A stretch of 64,000 bases of DNA. Origin: Pyxicephalus adspersus. Lineage: Eukaryota > Chordata > Amphibia > Anura > Pyxicephalidae. Below, one piece after another: positions 12,507 to 22,577 of the stretch; within the stretch, counting starts at the first letter, position 1, and every line of letters starts with the position of its first letter. The stretch is from assembly GCF_032062135.1 (NCBI RefSeq), contig NC_092859.1, positions 68,071,492 to 68,135,491 of the forward strand, in the 5' to 3' direction. The translations under genes and the position numbers were made by a program. The notes below the pieces were generated by a model. It searched no databases. It saw only the letters and a program-made list of their open reading frames with translations, and was not told where the DNA came from.

Positions 12507-12604
12507 GTTTAAATATAAAGATGACAACATTAAAACAATACTAGATGTTACAAAAAAAATGTAAAAAGACAAATCACCTCAAAAATTATACACTGATTTT
12601 CTCT

Positions 12605-14165
12605 AAAATGTTGAAAAACTTTGGTATGATACATTACATAGTTACATAGAAGATTAAGTTGAAAAAAGTTGGTCCAGAGGAAGGCAAAAAAAACCCTGGT
12701 ACAATTTGTTTCAACAGGGGAAAAAAGATTCCTTCCTGAATCCATTAGGCAATCAGATGTTCCCTGGATCAACAGTCACTGGTATTTTTACTTTAAAGCC
12801 TCAATACCCAGTTATATTCTGTGCTTCTTGAAAAACATCCAGCTTTTTCTTAAGGCAATCTATAGTAGTTGCTAAAACTACTTCCTGAGGGAGCCTTTTC
12901 CACATTTTCACAGACCTTACAGTGAAGAATCCCTTTCTTATCTTGAGCTTAAACTTCTTTTTCTCCAGACGCAAAGAGAGCCCTCTTGTTCTTTGTAATG
13001 ATCTCAAAGTGATGAATGGTGAAGAGAGTTCTCTATATGGACCATTTATATATTTATACAGGGTGATCATATCCCCCTCTAAATGTCTCTTCTCAAGGGA
13101 GAATAGATTCAGTTCAGCTAATCTCTCCTCATAGCTGAGCTCCTCTATTCCTTTCATTAGTTTAGTTGCCCTTCTCTGCACTCTCTCCAATTCCACAATG
13201 TCTTTTTTGTCAGCTGGTGCCCAAAACTGGACTGCATATTCCAGATGTGGTCTGACCAATGCTTTGTACAGGGGCAGGATTATGTCTCCATCCCTGCAGT
13301 CTATTCCTCTTTTAATACAAGAAAGTACTTTACTAGGTTTGGATATTGTAGCTTGTCATTGCACGCTGTTATTAAGTCTATGATCTACCAGAACCCCCAG
13401 ATCCTTTTCCATTTCTGACTCCTCCAAATGTATTCCCCCTAGACAGTATGAAGCATGCATGTTGTTAGCTCCTAAGTGCATAATTTTACATTTATCTATA
13501 TTAATGTCATTTGCCACTTGGCTGCCCAATCAAACAGTACATCCAGGCCTGCTTGTAGATTATAGACCTCCTGTATGGACCTAATTCCATTACATAGTTT
13601 GGTGTCATCTGCAAACACAGAAATGGTACTTTTAATCCCAAACTCTATATCATTTATAAAGATGGTAAACAGTAAAGGTCCCAACACTGAACCCTGGGGT
13701 ACACCACTAATAACCTTACACCATTCAGAGTATGAATCATTAATTACAACTCTCTGGATGTGACCTTTAAGCCAGTTCTCTATCCATTTACAGATTGACT
13801 TTTATAAACCTATCAACCCTAACTTGCATATTAACTGTCTGTGGGGTACAGTGTCAAATGCTTTAGCAAAGTCCAAGAACACTATATCAACTGCTATTCC
13901 ACTGTCTACCTGTTTACTTACTTCCTCATTAAAACAGAGTAAATTTGTTTGACAATCTCAGTCTTTCTTGAAGCCATGCTGACTATTACTTATAATATTA
14001 TTTTCTAGCAGAAACTCCTCCTTCCTTATCAAGCTCTCTAGTACCTTTCCAACTACGGATGTTAAACTAACGGGTCTGTAGTTACCTGGTAATGACTTTG
14101 CTCCCTTCTTGAAGATAGGAACCACATTGGCCTTACGCCAATCCATCGGTACTTTGCTAGAAGAG
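12605..14165 (-). pseudogene. CR1-like LINE relic: reverse transcriptase and 3' end
   Basis: Minus-strand blocks occur in order. WRKANVVPIFKKG and GNYRPVSLTSVVGKVLE lie at 14146-13958. VFLDFAKAFDTVPH (motif A) lies near 13880, GVPQGSVLGPLLFTIFINDI (motif B) near 13690 and FADDTKL (motif C) near 13610. A long C-terminal block, RPHLEYAVQFW through LPQEVV, lies at 13259-12801. Motifs A and C keep their aspartates, but the blocks are separated by stops and frame changes, including an in-frame TGA near 13355. The 3' tail lies at about 12800-12605. The endonuclease end is missing, so it is 5'-truncated. The motifs fit the CR1/jockey-type LINE group. Confidence 0.92.
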
Positions 14166-15189
14166 TCTCTACAAATTAGAAAAAATGGCTTTGAAAATAA
14201 CTGAGCTCAGTTCTTTGAGAACACTAAAACATTAACAGTTTTTTGTAATAAAAATGTGCTGTTGTTTTAGAATTAAGAAACAGTTGAATGTAAACTGTTT
14301 GCTGATGGTAAGACTTTTTTTTTTCTAAGGAACACTTCATTTGTCAGTCCCTATAACAGGGTCACTTAAAACCGAAGAACTTGTCAGTAAATTCGAAGCA
14401 AAGTTGTTTTTATCTTAAATTTTTATACTTCATGGTAATTTATATATAGATCACTTGTCACTTTACATAACTTGCATAGTCCAAATGTAGGTTTCTTCCA
14501 GCTTCCCTACAGACCCCCTCAGGCTTAATGTTGGCAAAGATTTTACTACTTGAAACACCAACAGGGCAAAAGAAGATTTTGTTTCTTTTAGATAAGAAAT
14601 TCATTTAGTAAAAAATACTAGGACTAATAATAACATTTTTAATTACTGTATCCTATTTATTTTATATATCGTTATTATTACATTCAATACTATTACAGAA
14701 TTGCTATGCCTTAACCCCCTGGACAAATTACCCACAACCCATCTCAGGTGTCCTAAAACTGGGACAGTGGTTTGTGAGGTAGGAGGAGATAGAGTATTGG
14801 GGAGTATGCATGTGACCTGGGAAGAATGTAGAATTGTCAGTGTGTACCTATGTTCACATACCAGATAGATTGGGGTTGATATTTTAAAGCAATAATGGCT
14901 GTTTACTTATTAAAGTGAATGTTACTTTTGCAAAGTAGGTGTTCGTGAATACGTTTAACCTGTGTTCACTTGGAATACCAAATCATGTGAATACAGCTTT
15001 ACCCTATTCATTAAGGTTCGTGCGGATACACTTTCCAAAATCTGGATCCACATTACTAAGAGAAGAGTCTCTTTGCCTTAAGTAAATCGACCAAATGTAA
15101 AGATTTCAATTTCGTTATCCTTAATCGATGAGCATTTTCTTCTATTTTCAAAGGATTGATCATTTATGTTCAGTCACATAATAAAAAAA
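14166..15189. other. no gene recognised; possible MITE remnant near 14870-15010
   Basis: AT-rich. The stretch beginning GGGGTTGATATTTTAAAG near 14873 resembles one beginning GGGGTTGATTTGATAAAG near 26898, including TTTGCAAAG words in both, suggesting an old dispersed element. The ends are not definable. Confidence 0.3.
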
Positions 15190-15885
15190 ATACACTGCCT
15201 GTTCAAAAAAATGTCTCAAGCCTCTAGGTTTAGCAAAGTGCACAAAACATGAAGTCAGCTGATTACCTAAATACGCTTGGCCTGATTTCATGGCTTTCCA
15301 AGACTGGAGAAGACTATCATAGGAGAGCCGGGGTGATCAAGAAAACTCCAAAGGACTTCCTAAAAATCTTTTTCTATTAGTTGGGAAATGTTTTTAGGCC
15401 TTGACCAGATCTATTCCATGTTTACTCGATCACCCAAGTTCACCTATGATAATCTGTTTTCTCCAGTCTGGGAGAGTTTAAATAAATTAGCCCACTATAT
15501 AACAGATTTTCTATTAACAAAATTGTTTTCTTTTCTGATGGCATGGGCATATTCTAAGATGACAACCCTGGGATTCATTTGGGCTCAGGTTGTAGAACAG
15601 TGGTTCAGGGAGCATGAGAAATCATGTGTCACATATGGATTGGCCACCCAAGAGTCCAGACCTTAAACTCACTAAGAATATTTGAGATGTGCTGGAAAAT
15701 ACTTTACACAGCAGTCCAAATCTCCCATAATCAATGCAATGCAGTCATCATCTTGGCAAAATTGTAATGCAGTCAGACAGAATTAAATATTATGATATTG
15801 CACGAGTTTATTGAAAATATACCCTGCTATATGTAATTAAAGGTAGTCCTACAAAATGAGTAACTTATTTGACAAGGTAGTGTGC
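15190..15885 (+). pseudogene. decayed Tc1/mariner-like element
   Basis: The left end TACACTGCCTGTTCAAAAA and the right end TTTGACAAGGTAGTGTGCA are matching inverted termini. On the plus strand near 15650-15720 one frame reads KSPDLKLTKNI, a stop, DVLENTLHSSPNLP, and then HHLGKI. This resembles the SPDLNPIEN-type C-terminal catalytic region of Tc1-like DDE transposases. At about 695 bp it is roughly half the length of an intact Tc1 element, and part of that is a nested MITE at 15279-15494. The 92-codon frame at 15388-15666 spans the nested piece and is not a gene. Confidence 0.75.
15279..15494. mobile_element. foldback MITE nested in the Tc1-like element
   Basis: Left half words (GGCCTGATTTCATGGCTTTCC, AGACTGGAGAAGACTATCAT, GGGGTGATC) are mirrored in the right half (GATCACCCAAGTTCACC, TATGATAATC, TTTTCTCCAGTCTGGGAGAG, AATAAATTAGCCC). 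The same family, better preserved, lies at 28139-28376. Transposase-like sequence sits on the right side only. Confidence 0.65.
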
Positions 15886-16585
15886 ATCTCTTTTTTATTG
15901 GTTTTATAAATATCTTTGTTTTTTGGCCATAAATTTCAAATAAATCCCATTTTTCACAATTATAATTTCTTCATTACTTACTGAATATGAGAATATTTTC
16001 TGCACTTTATTACTAAACTACAACCTTTTTTATAGTTTATCAAAGTGGGCCCTTGATAAAAGGCAAGGCTGAGTTATTCGGTCAATGTCCCCTTTCCCTA
16101 TAACATTACTACGTAACAGTACAAAAATGTGCAAAATAAAAAATCATGGCTTTTATACACATTTTACATCTTTGCAGGGTATAATGTCACCAGAAATGCA
16201 GAAATGTTACAAAATGTGAGAGAAAAAAGAAAGAGGTTTGAGGTACAAAGTTATAAAGATAATGAAATATGTATTGATATACATCAGATTCATATATAAT
16301 AATTATCTATATCAGGATTGAATATATCACCAGTTTTGTTATTTTCACAGAACTGGGATATTACATACAATACATGAATGCACTAGTGATAATGCAAGAA
16401 ATAAAGTACCTGGAGATAATTAACTTCTTTTTATTATCTTTTTTACTTATTATTATCTTTTTACCAAATATCAGATATGGAAATCCAGGTTCTAAAAATG
16501 GGCCTTTCAGTCTGCCCTTTACAAAATCTTGATAAATTCTAACTTATATAGGATATAAACCTCTTTGCGAGGAATTTAAACCTTA

Positions 16586-18282
16586 AAATCATGTTTGACA
16601 AACCCCACCAAGATTCACTTCCATACCAACTCCAGACCTCAATACCCCAACAATCGCATCTGCACAAGACCCCACACAATTACTAAATAAAAAACCTAAG
16701 GCATCTTATCCTCATATCCAAACATTTGTAGATGTCACTACTGAACAAATCCTTCAAAGCAAACTTGGATTTGAAGCTCACAACATAAACTTCACCAAAC
16801 AAGCCCTGAGTAGACTCAAAAACACAAAAATATCATTATCAAACCCTCAGATAAGGGAGGGAATATTGTAATTCTAAACACGGAATACTACCGCCAGATT
16901 TGTTATCAAATTCTTAATAATAAAGATTGGTATAGTACTATCCCTAACAACAAAGTACTTGAATTCTATCAGGAATATAACAAGATCATTTGTCAAACAT
17001 ACGCTAATAACACCATCAACTCTAAACCCACAGAATACCTTTCCAATAAATACCCCATAATACCTACATTTTATGCATTACCAAAAGTCCACAAAAACCT
17101 GTTACACCCCACCGGACGTCCTATGATTTCAGGAATCAGCTCACTAGCAGCCAATGCTAGTGAACTGATTGACATATATTTACGTCACCAATCTCCCATC
17201 TTACCTCCAACATAACAAGGAGGTCCCACGGAACACTATCATTGTAACAATAGACGTTGAAGCACTGTACAGTTGTATACCGCACACCCTAGGTATATAC
17301 ACAATAACAAATTGTCTTCATGAAGCTTATCCTACATTACATAACCAAAATAATTTCATTATCACCCTACTGACTTACAATCTCAACAGAAATATCTTCA
17401 CCTTTGATGGTAAGACAGCTTCAAACGTAGGGAGTTACCATGGGAACACGTTGTGCACCATCTTACGCAAACCTTTTTCTTGGAGACTGGGAAAAAACTC
17501 TATTCTCGGATCCCATGGAAACCACCTACAAAAAATACATCCTCTCATAGAAACGTTACATATATGATATCCTCCTACTCTGCACATCCCCCACGATAAT
17601 ACTAACTAGATTTTTAAAGTTCATTCTAACATCTAAAATCTAAGAAATTTCATCTCTCATCAAATTTAAAATTGAACAAAGTCACATACAACTTCCCTTC
17701 CTAGACCTTTACATAAGGATCAATGAGACCAACAAAATCACAACTACCACAGGCAATGCTATATTGCACGCGAACAGTACCCACCCCAATGCCCTTGTAC
17801 AAAGCATTCATTTCAGCCAATACCTTAGGCTGAACAGGAACTGCACCACTGACCTTGATTTTAAACAGGAAGGACAAACTACTTCAAGATAGGCTCTTAC
17901 TAGGCTATCCCAAAAATCTTTTGAAAATATCCTATAAAAGAGCTTGTAACTACCCAAGAAAAGATCTTCCTTTCAAAAAAGTGAACACAGACAGCAAAAC
18001 TCCACAGATCACTCAAATCATCACCAGATACAAAATCAAAACCACAACTTTATCTTTATTACTCTGAACCAACACTGGCATATCCTAAAATCTGATCCCA
18101 AAATACGGAAGTTCATTGGAGATAAACCCCAAATCACATACAATAAATCAATATCACTAAAGGAACATTTAGTTTCAAGTCACTTTTACCAGCCCTCTGC
18201 ACCCATCTTAGGTAAAGATACAAATGGCACTTTGAAGTGTGGAAAGTGCAAACAATGTACTTGGATTAGAGAATCTCTCACT
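16586..18282 (+). pseudogene. Penelope-like reverse transcriptase relic
   Basis: In order the plus strand shows KPSDKGGNIVILN near 16840, YALPKVHKN near 17075, a GRPMISGISSLAA block near 17115, VTIDVEALYSCIPH (motif A) near 17245-17285, GTRCAPSYANLFLGDWEK near 17443-17495 and RYIYDILLL at 17554-17580. The last is motif C, where the usual first Asp of YIDD is Tyr (codon 17563-17565). Stops or frame changes occur near 17213, 17440 and 17548. A KCGKCKQC block at 18238-18261 is the cysteine-rich linker that normally precedes a GIY-YIG endonuclease. No GIY-YIG domain is visible after it, because the reading is broken by the nested MITE at 18284. Confidence 0.88.
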
Positions 18283-18283
18283 A

Positions 18284-18836
18284 TGACCCTGATTCACCAA
18301 GCAAAATCGGAGGCTCGCTCGTGCATTCGTATTCGCGGCCCCCAAATCAGAACCCTTCGATCAATTCATCAATTATATTTCAGGCGCTGGCGGAAGTTAG
18401 TAACAGAAACGATCTCGCTGCAGGAGCCGCGCATCCCTGGCAATTTAACACTGGCGAGCTTGCGTTAAAAGTCACTGTTCCCCTAAAAAAGCATACATTC
18501 TAATGGCACACATATTACCATTACCCTAAAAAAAAAATGTTTGTGCTGTTCAAATGTTTAAAACATCTATATGCGCTAAGAAAAAAGCATATTTTAAAAT
18601 GACATTTCTTTCCTGTTGGGCAAGAGTTACCTGAGTTTATCTCCTCTACATAGGCGCCTATCTAAACGCTTACGATGCCTGATCGGAGGAGCCGCCTGGG
18701 GGTAAATATTGTGACTTTCCGCAGGCTAAACCTCGACTTTGCCATTGGACTAGATTTTCCCACAAAAGTGACAAGCACACACACGTTCTTGTTTGCTTCT
18801 ATAGATATTTATGTATATGTGTGTGCATGTAAATAA

Positions 18837-18881
<45 letters not shown>

Positions 18882-18949
18882 ATTATAAACTTACGTTACG
18901 TACGTACCCGCGTCAAGCTTACACGCATTTCATTGATGAATCAGGGTGA
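18284..18949. mobile_element. TA-flanked MITE nested in the Penelope-like element, 666 bp
   Basis: The left end TGACCCTGATTCACCAA and the right end TTGATGAATCAGGGTGA are near-perfect inverted repeats of about 17 bp. TA dinucleotides lie at 18282-18283 and 18950-18951, consistent with a Tc1/mariner-type target duplication. The interior is CpG-rich at both ends and contains an AT microsatellite (18843-18880). No transposase frame is present. Confidence 0.72.
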
Positions 18950-19091
18950 TAGTATCAACTGCAGAATATTTTATGCTCTGTAGTTAAGCATTCTTTTCAC
19001 CCTGATGTCTTATGCAATGTTTTTTTGATTTTTTGACTTTTTTGTATTTTTCAATGTATATTGCTTTGAATGCATGGACCACGCAAATTGT

Positions 19092-19152
19092 ATACAGTAT
19101 TTTACCCCTGAAGAAGCCCAAACGGGGCAAAACACGTCGGGTGGTATACGAC
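19092..19152 (+). ncRNA. decayed hammerhead-ribozyme-like motif in the Penelope-like repeat
   Basis: CTGAAGA at 19108-19114 fits the hammerhead core CUGANGA. A short helix follows (GCCC/GGGC, 19116-19128), then AAAAC, a two-base loop AC, and GTC ending at 19138, the expected cleavage triplet with a minimal helix III. Helix I can form between GTATTTTACCC just before the core and GGGTGGTATAC after the cleavage site: four Watson-Crick pairs, two G-U, one mismatch, then four more pairs. Minimal hammerheads are known in Penelope-like elements. The core G after helix II is A here, a CpG-to-CpA change, so this copy is probably inactive. Confidence 0.65.
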
Positions 19153-19370
19153 CAATACGGTTACCTACACTTTCCTATCACTAGTGCATTCACATATTGT
19201 ATGTAATATCCCAGTTCTGTGAAAATAACAAAACTGGGGATATATTCACTCCTGATATGCATAATAATTATGTATGAATCTGATGTGTATCAATACATAA
19301 TTAATTCTCTTTATAACTTTGTACCTCAAACCTCTTTCTTTTTTTTCTCTCACAACATTTTGTAACATTT

Positions 19371-21203
19371 ATATCTCCAAGAGGGTGGCTCACACACAGT
19401 AACTCTAGGGAAAGAGTAAATCCACCTTTTTGATAGGAATGCAGAAAAGCCTAAGTCTACATACTCACACTCCAACCTAGTGTAAGAGCATTTTCTAGTG
19501 AGGTTTTTCTGAAAATAATTTGCTAAAATAATGTTATTTTCAAAATAATTCTGTAGCAAACTCAACTAGTCTAATTAATAACTATCATTTTTCTCTACAG
19601 GTCTTTGGGATTTTTAGGGATCTATTTAAAAATGTTTTTACCCAAGTAAAAATTTGTATCTAAAACATTTCCTTTTTTGCTTTATGTTTCTTGTCTACTT
19701 CCAAATTCACTTATAGAGGCTAAATAAAGTGCATAACTGAAGTTATATTACTATATCTTTAGTACCTGCTGAATTTTTTTATGTGTATATAAAAGCACCT
19801 TTTAGTTTGTTTACCTGTATTATAAATTTACTTTATTGTTGAATAAAGTCAAATCTGCCTGTGTGTCTTCAGTATTTTTAAACCAGTATGAATACTTTGA
19901 ACCTGTTCTAAAGGGAAATTTGGTTGGATTTAGTCTTAAAGGATGAAAGGCACCCTACAGCTAAAGCATTTATGTAAAAAGGCTGTATTTTAGTCATGAA
20001 CAGTTCTATGTGAACTTTTATACCTACATTCCATTGTCTGCTGAGTCTTTTAATCAGATGTAATCAGATCTGGAGCAGCAAAAGCTAAAGATTAAGACAG
20101 CAAATCTTGGATGTTATATTGTCCAACTTGTGGAGCTTAAAATGCAATATCCTTTTATTAGTAATGCTTCAGGTGTCTAAATATTATAGCTTTAAACTGT
20201 ATAAACAAAACCCTGCTAAACTCCTGCCAAACTTGACCTCTAACAATATATTGCTTCCTGAAAGGGAACTTAGGACCCTATACTGCATGAAGGCTGCAGC
20301 ATATTGCAGTGCAGTTCGCAAAAAGGGTCTGATCTAAATTGTAGACTAGTAGTCTAAAAAAACCTACCTGTGAAAGTTTTAAAGAAGTAATCTTCAAATG
20401 TATGCACTTTGCAAAATATGCTTTAAATTTGTTCTGTAACTTTTGGGTGTTTTTGTTTTTCCTGGGAGTCATTCCAAGTTGTGCTTGTTCTGTGGTGACA
20501 AGCTTTCAAACAACACTGTAATGTACCAGTTTTGCTTTCTGATTTTCTGAAATATTGAAGATGAACAAAAAAAAAGGAAGAACAATAGATTGCACACTCC
20601 AAAAAAAGCTTACTGAATACAAACAAGTTCCAGCTGGCATGTGATTCATACAAGAAAGAAAAGCTTAACTAAATATAAGGCTTTTAATGCAAATCACACT
20701 CTAAAAATAATAGTTTTAGCGACCTTTAAATAAGATTTAAACCCTGTCACTAAAATCTCCGTAAAGTGTCACTAAAACTGTAAAGTGTTAATGCAATTCC
20801 AAAAGTATTTATTTATGTATGTGTGTAATTATTTATTTTAAATCTGTAGCTTTCATTAAAATGAAACCTGGTAATAACTCAAATATTATCATTCAGTTAT
20901 AGGGTGACAACTGTCTTCCAATTATGCTCCTGTGTTGTCAACCTGTCACACGTGGCCCTGCTAATACAAACTGAACAGACAAAAGCCACCTTGGACAATA
21001 ATGGAACTGATGCTAAAGTAAATGAATGCACACAGAAAGAATCAAAAAAGGCTGGAGGAGGTCAATTGCCCTGAGTAGCAAACACTGATAAAAGTAGGTA
21101 AAAATAGTATTTTATAAAAAAAAAACAAAAAAAAAAAAAACAGGCAATTATTAAAGATACAGTGCTTTAGCAAAGTAAATGCCATCCACTTAGATCTACT
21201 TAC
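19371..21203. other. no gene recognised
   Basis: AT-rich sequence with chance frames on both strands. There is an A-rich run at 21117-21142 and a truncated ACCGTATATACTCGAATAT word at 21204, which looks like the end of another MITE family. Confidence 0.4.
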
Positions 21204-21337
21204 CGTATATACTCGAATATATTTCTAATTCAAAAATAAACCAAGTGTTAGGAAAGAATCACCTGGCCAGTGATCCTGTGCAGTAAACCACTGCAATTTA
21301 GCATGTTCTGTTTATTCCATTTAACCACGTTGCTTAA

Positions 21338-21660
21338 CCCCCCTAGCGGTAATCCCGAGTGGTGGATTTACCATGCAAAAAGCGGTAATCCCGAGTCACA
21401 CTCGGGGTCGCTAAAAACATAAATAAATCACTTACCTTGTTCCGTTGGCGTTCCCCGGCATCCTGCTCGTCCCTGAAGCTCCTCGGGACACGTCTTCTTC
21501 CTCTGACCTCCAGCCAGCAACTGCAGAGGCGATCTCCGGGGTTTCCCAGTGACGTCAGTGCATGCGTCGGTGCAGGCGGGAGGAGCGGAGAGAAATTCAA
21601 ATAATTTTGTATTGGATTCAAAACAAAATAGCTGTATTGAGTCCAATACAAAGAAATGTT

Positions 21661-21709
<49 letters not shown>

Positions 21710-21943
21710 GTATATATATTATACATGCTACTGTACAGTTATATTACATGTTTAACTATTTTTTAACAGATTTTTTTTTTTTTTTTAAAGTTTAATAATA
21801 AATGTAATAAATTTATTAGGTATTGGTCATATTTCGGTGAGTTATGCATAAGAATTATAGGCCTACAATGTGAAATGAATTTCCATGCAAAAAAATGTAA
21901 CTTTTTGCATGGAAATATCAACAGAATTAGAATGCTAGGGGGG
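21338..21943. mobile_element. TTAA-flanked (piggyBac-type) MITE, copy A, 606 bp
   Basis: TTAA lies on both sides (21334-21337 and 21944-21947). The ends are CCCCCCTAGC and GCTAGGGGGG, exact inverted copies. The left part holds the family signature GTCACACTCGGGGT and a CTTACCTTGTTCCG stretch. The right part has an AT microsatellite at 21661-21720 and an inverted TTTTTGCATGGAAA word. TTAA target duplication is the hallmark of piggyBac transposition. The chance frames over this copy on both strands are not genes. Confidence 0.85.
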
Positions 21944-21947
21944 TTAA

Positions 21948-22432
21948 CTTCCCAAGTGTTAAGCCCAAGTTTGACTCAGGGTAAAAAAACAGCTGAAAAA
22001 CGGTAACCCCGAGCCACACTCGGAGTAGCAAAAAAAATAAAAAATAAAGCCTTACCTGGTCTCATCGGCGTCCCCTGGCATCTTCCAGTGTCCTGCCATC
22101 CTCTGGCTGAGTCTTCTTCATCAATCTGTCCCCTGGCAAGTGTGCTGACATTTCCCGGGAGTTCCTGGTGATTTTGGTGCGTACGGCCATCTCTAGGGGC
22201 GTGGCGGGAATTTCAAATTATTTTGTATTGCATTTAATACAAAATAACTGTATTGAATGCAATACACTTGATTTTTTATGTCTAAAAGCAGTACATTGTC
22301 TTTCATGAAAATGTATTTTACAGTATAATATAATAGTATGATTAAGTTTGAAACACAAAATCATTTCAAAGCTTATTATTAAATTATTTAAAAAAATATA
22401 CTTAATTTATTATTTTGACATGATTTCCCTGA
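21948..22432. mobile_element. TTAA MITE, copy B, right end missing
   Basis: It starts at the same TTAA (21944-21947) that closes copy A and carries the family signature AACCCCGAGCCACACTCGGAG. It also holds the AGCAGTACATTGTCTTTCAT and TTATTATTTTGACATGATTT words seen in the copy at 29511. Similarity stops near 22432 without a closing TTAA, so the right end is lost. Confidence 0.7.
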
Positions 22433-22500
22433 CCTTGGATTGTCAGAGTACCATTGTGTTCCCTGTCCTGCTTGGTGGGCTCCTGGTCCTCTGCCAATTC

Positions 22501-22577
22501 CCTATTTAATGTACAGCGCTGCGTAATATGTTGGCGCTATATAAATCCTGTTTAATAATAATAATAATAATAATAAT
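22501..22577 (+). repeat. short L2-type LINE 3' tail with (TAA)n
   Basis: TAATGTACAGCGCTGCGTAA, then TTGGCGCTATATAAATCC, then about eight TAA units. It is the same 3' end as at 2041-2132 but less diverged, and only about 77 bp long. Confidence 0.6.

Larger units (their letters stand above)
16202..19370 (+). mobile_element. Penelope-like retroelement with inverted ~190-bp flanking arms
   Basis: A plus-strand Penelope-like reverse transcriptase relic lies between two arms of about 190 bp in inverted orientation: 16202-16391 and 19176-19370. They share, for example, AGAGGTTTGAGGTACAAAG and CAGAACTGGGATATTACATAC as reverse complements. Penelope-like elements are known to carry LTR-like repeats and partial inverted copies of themselves at the 5' end, which fits. 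The left arm stops short of the ribozyme-like motif found just inside the right arm. A 666-bp MITE is nested at 18284-18949. Without it the element is about 2.5 kb. Confidence 0.85.

Noticed and set aside
21343..21795. Overlapping frames on both strands around 21.4-21.8 kb
   Set aside because: Inside TTAA MITE copy A and its AT microsatellite.
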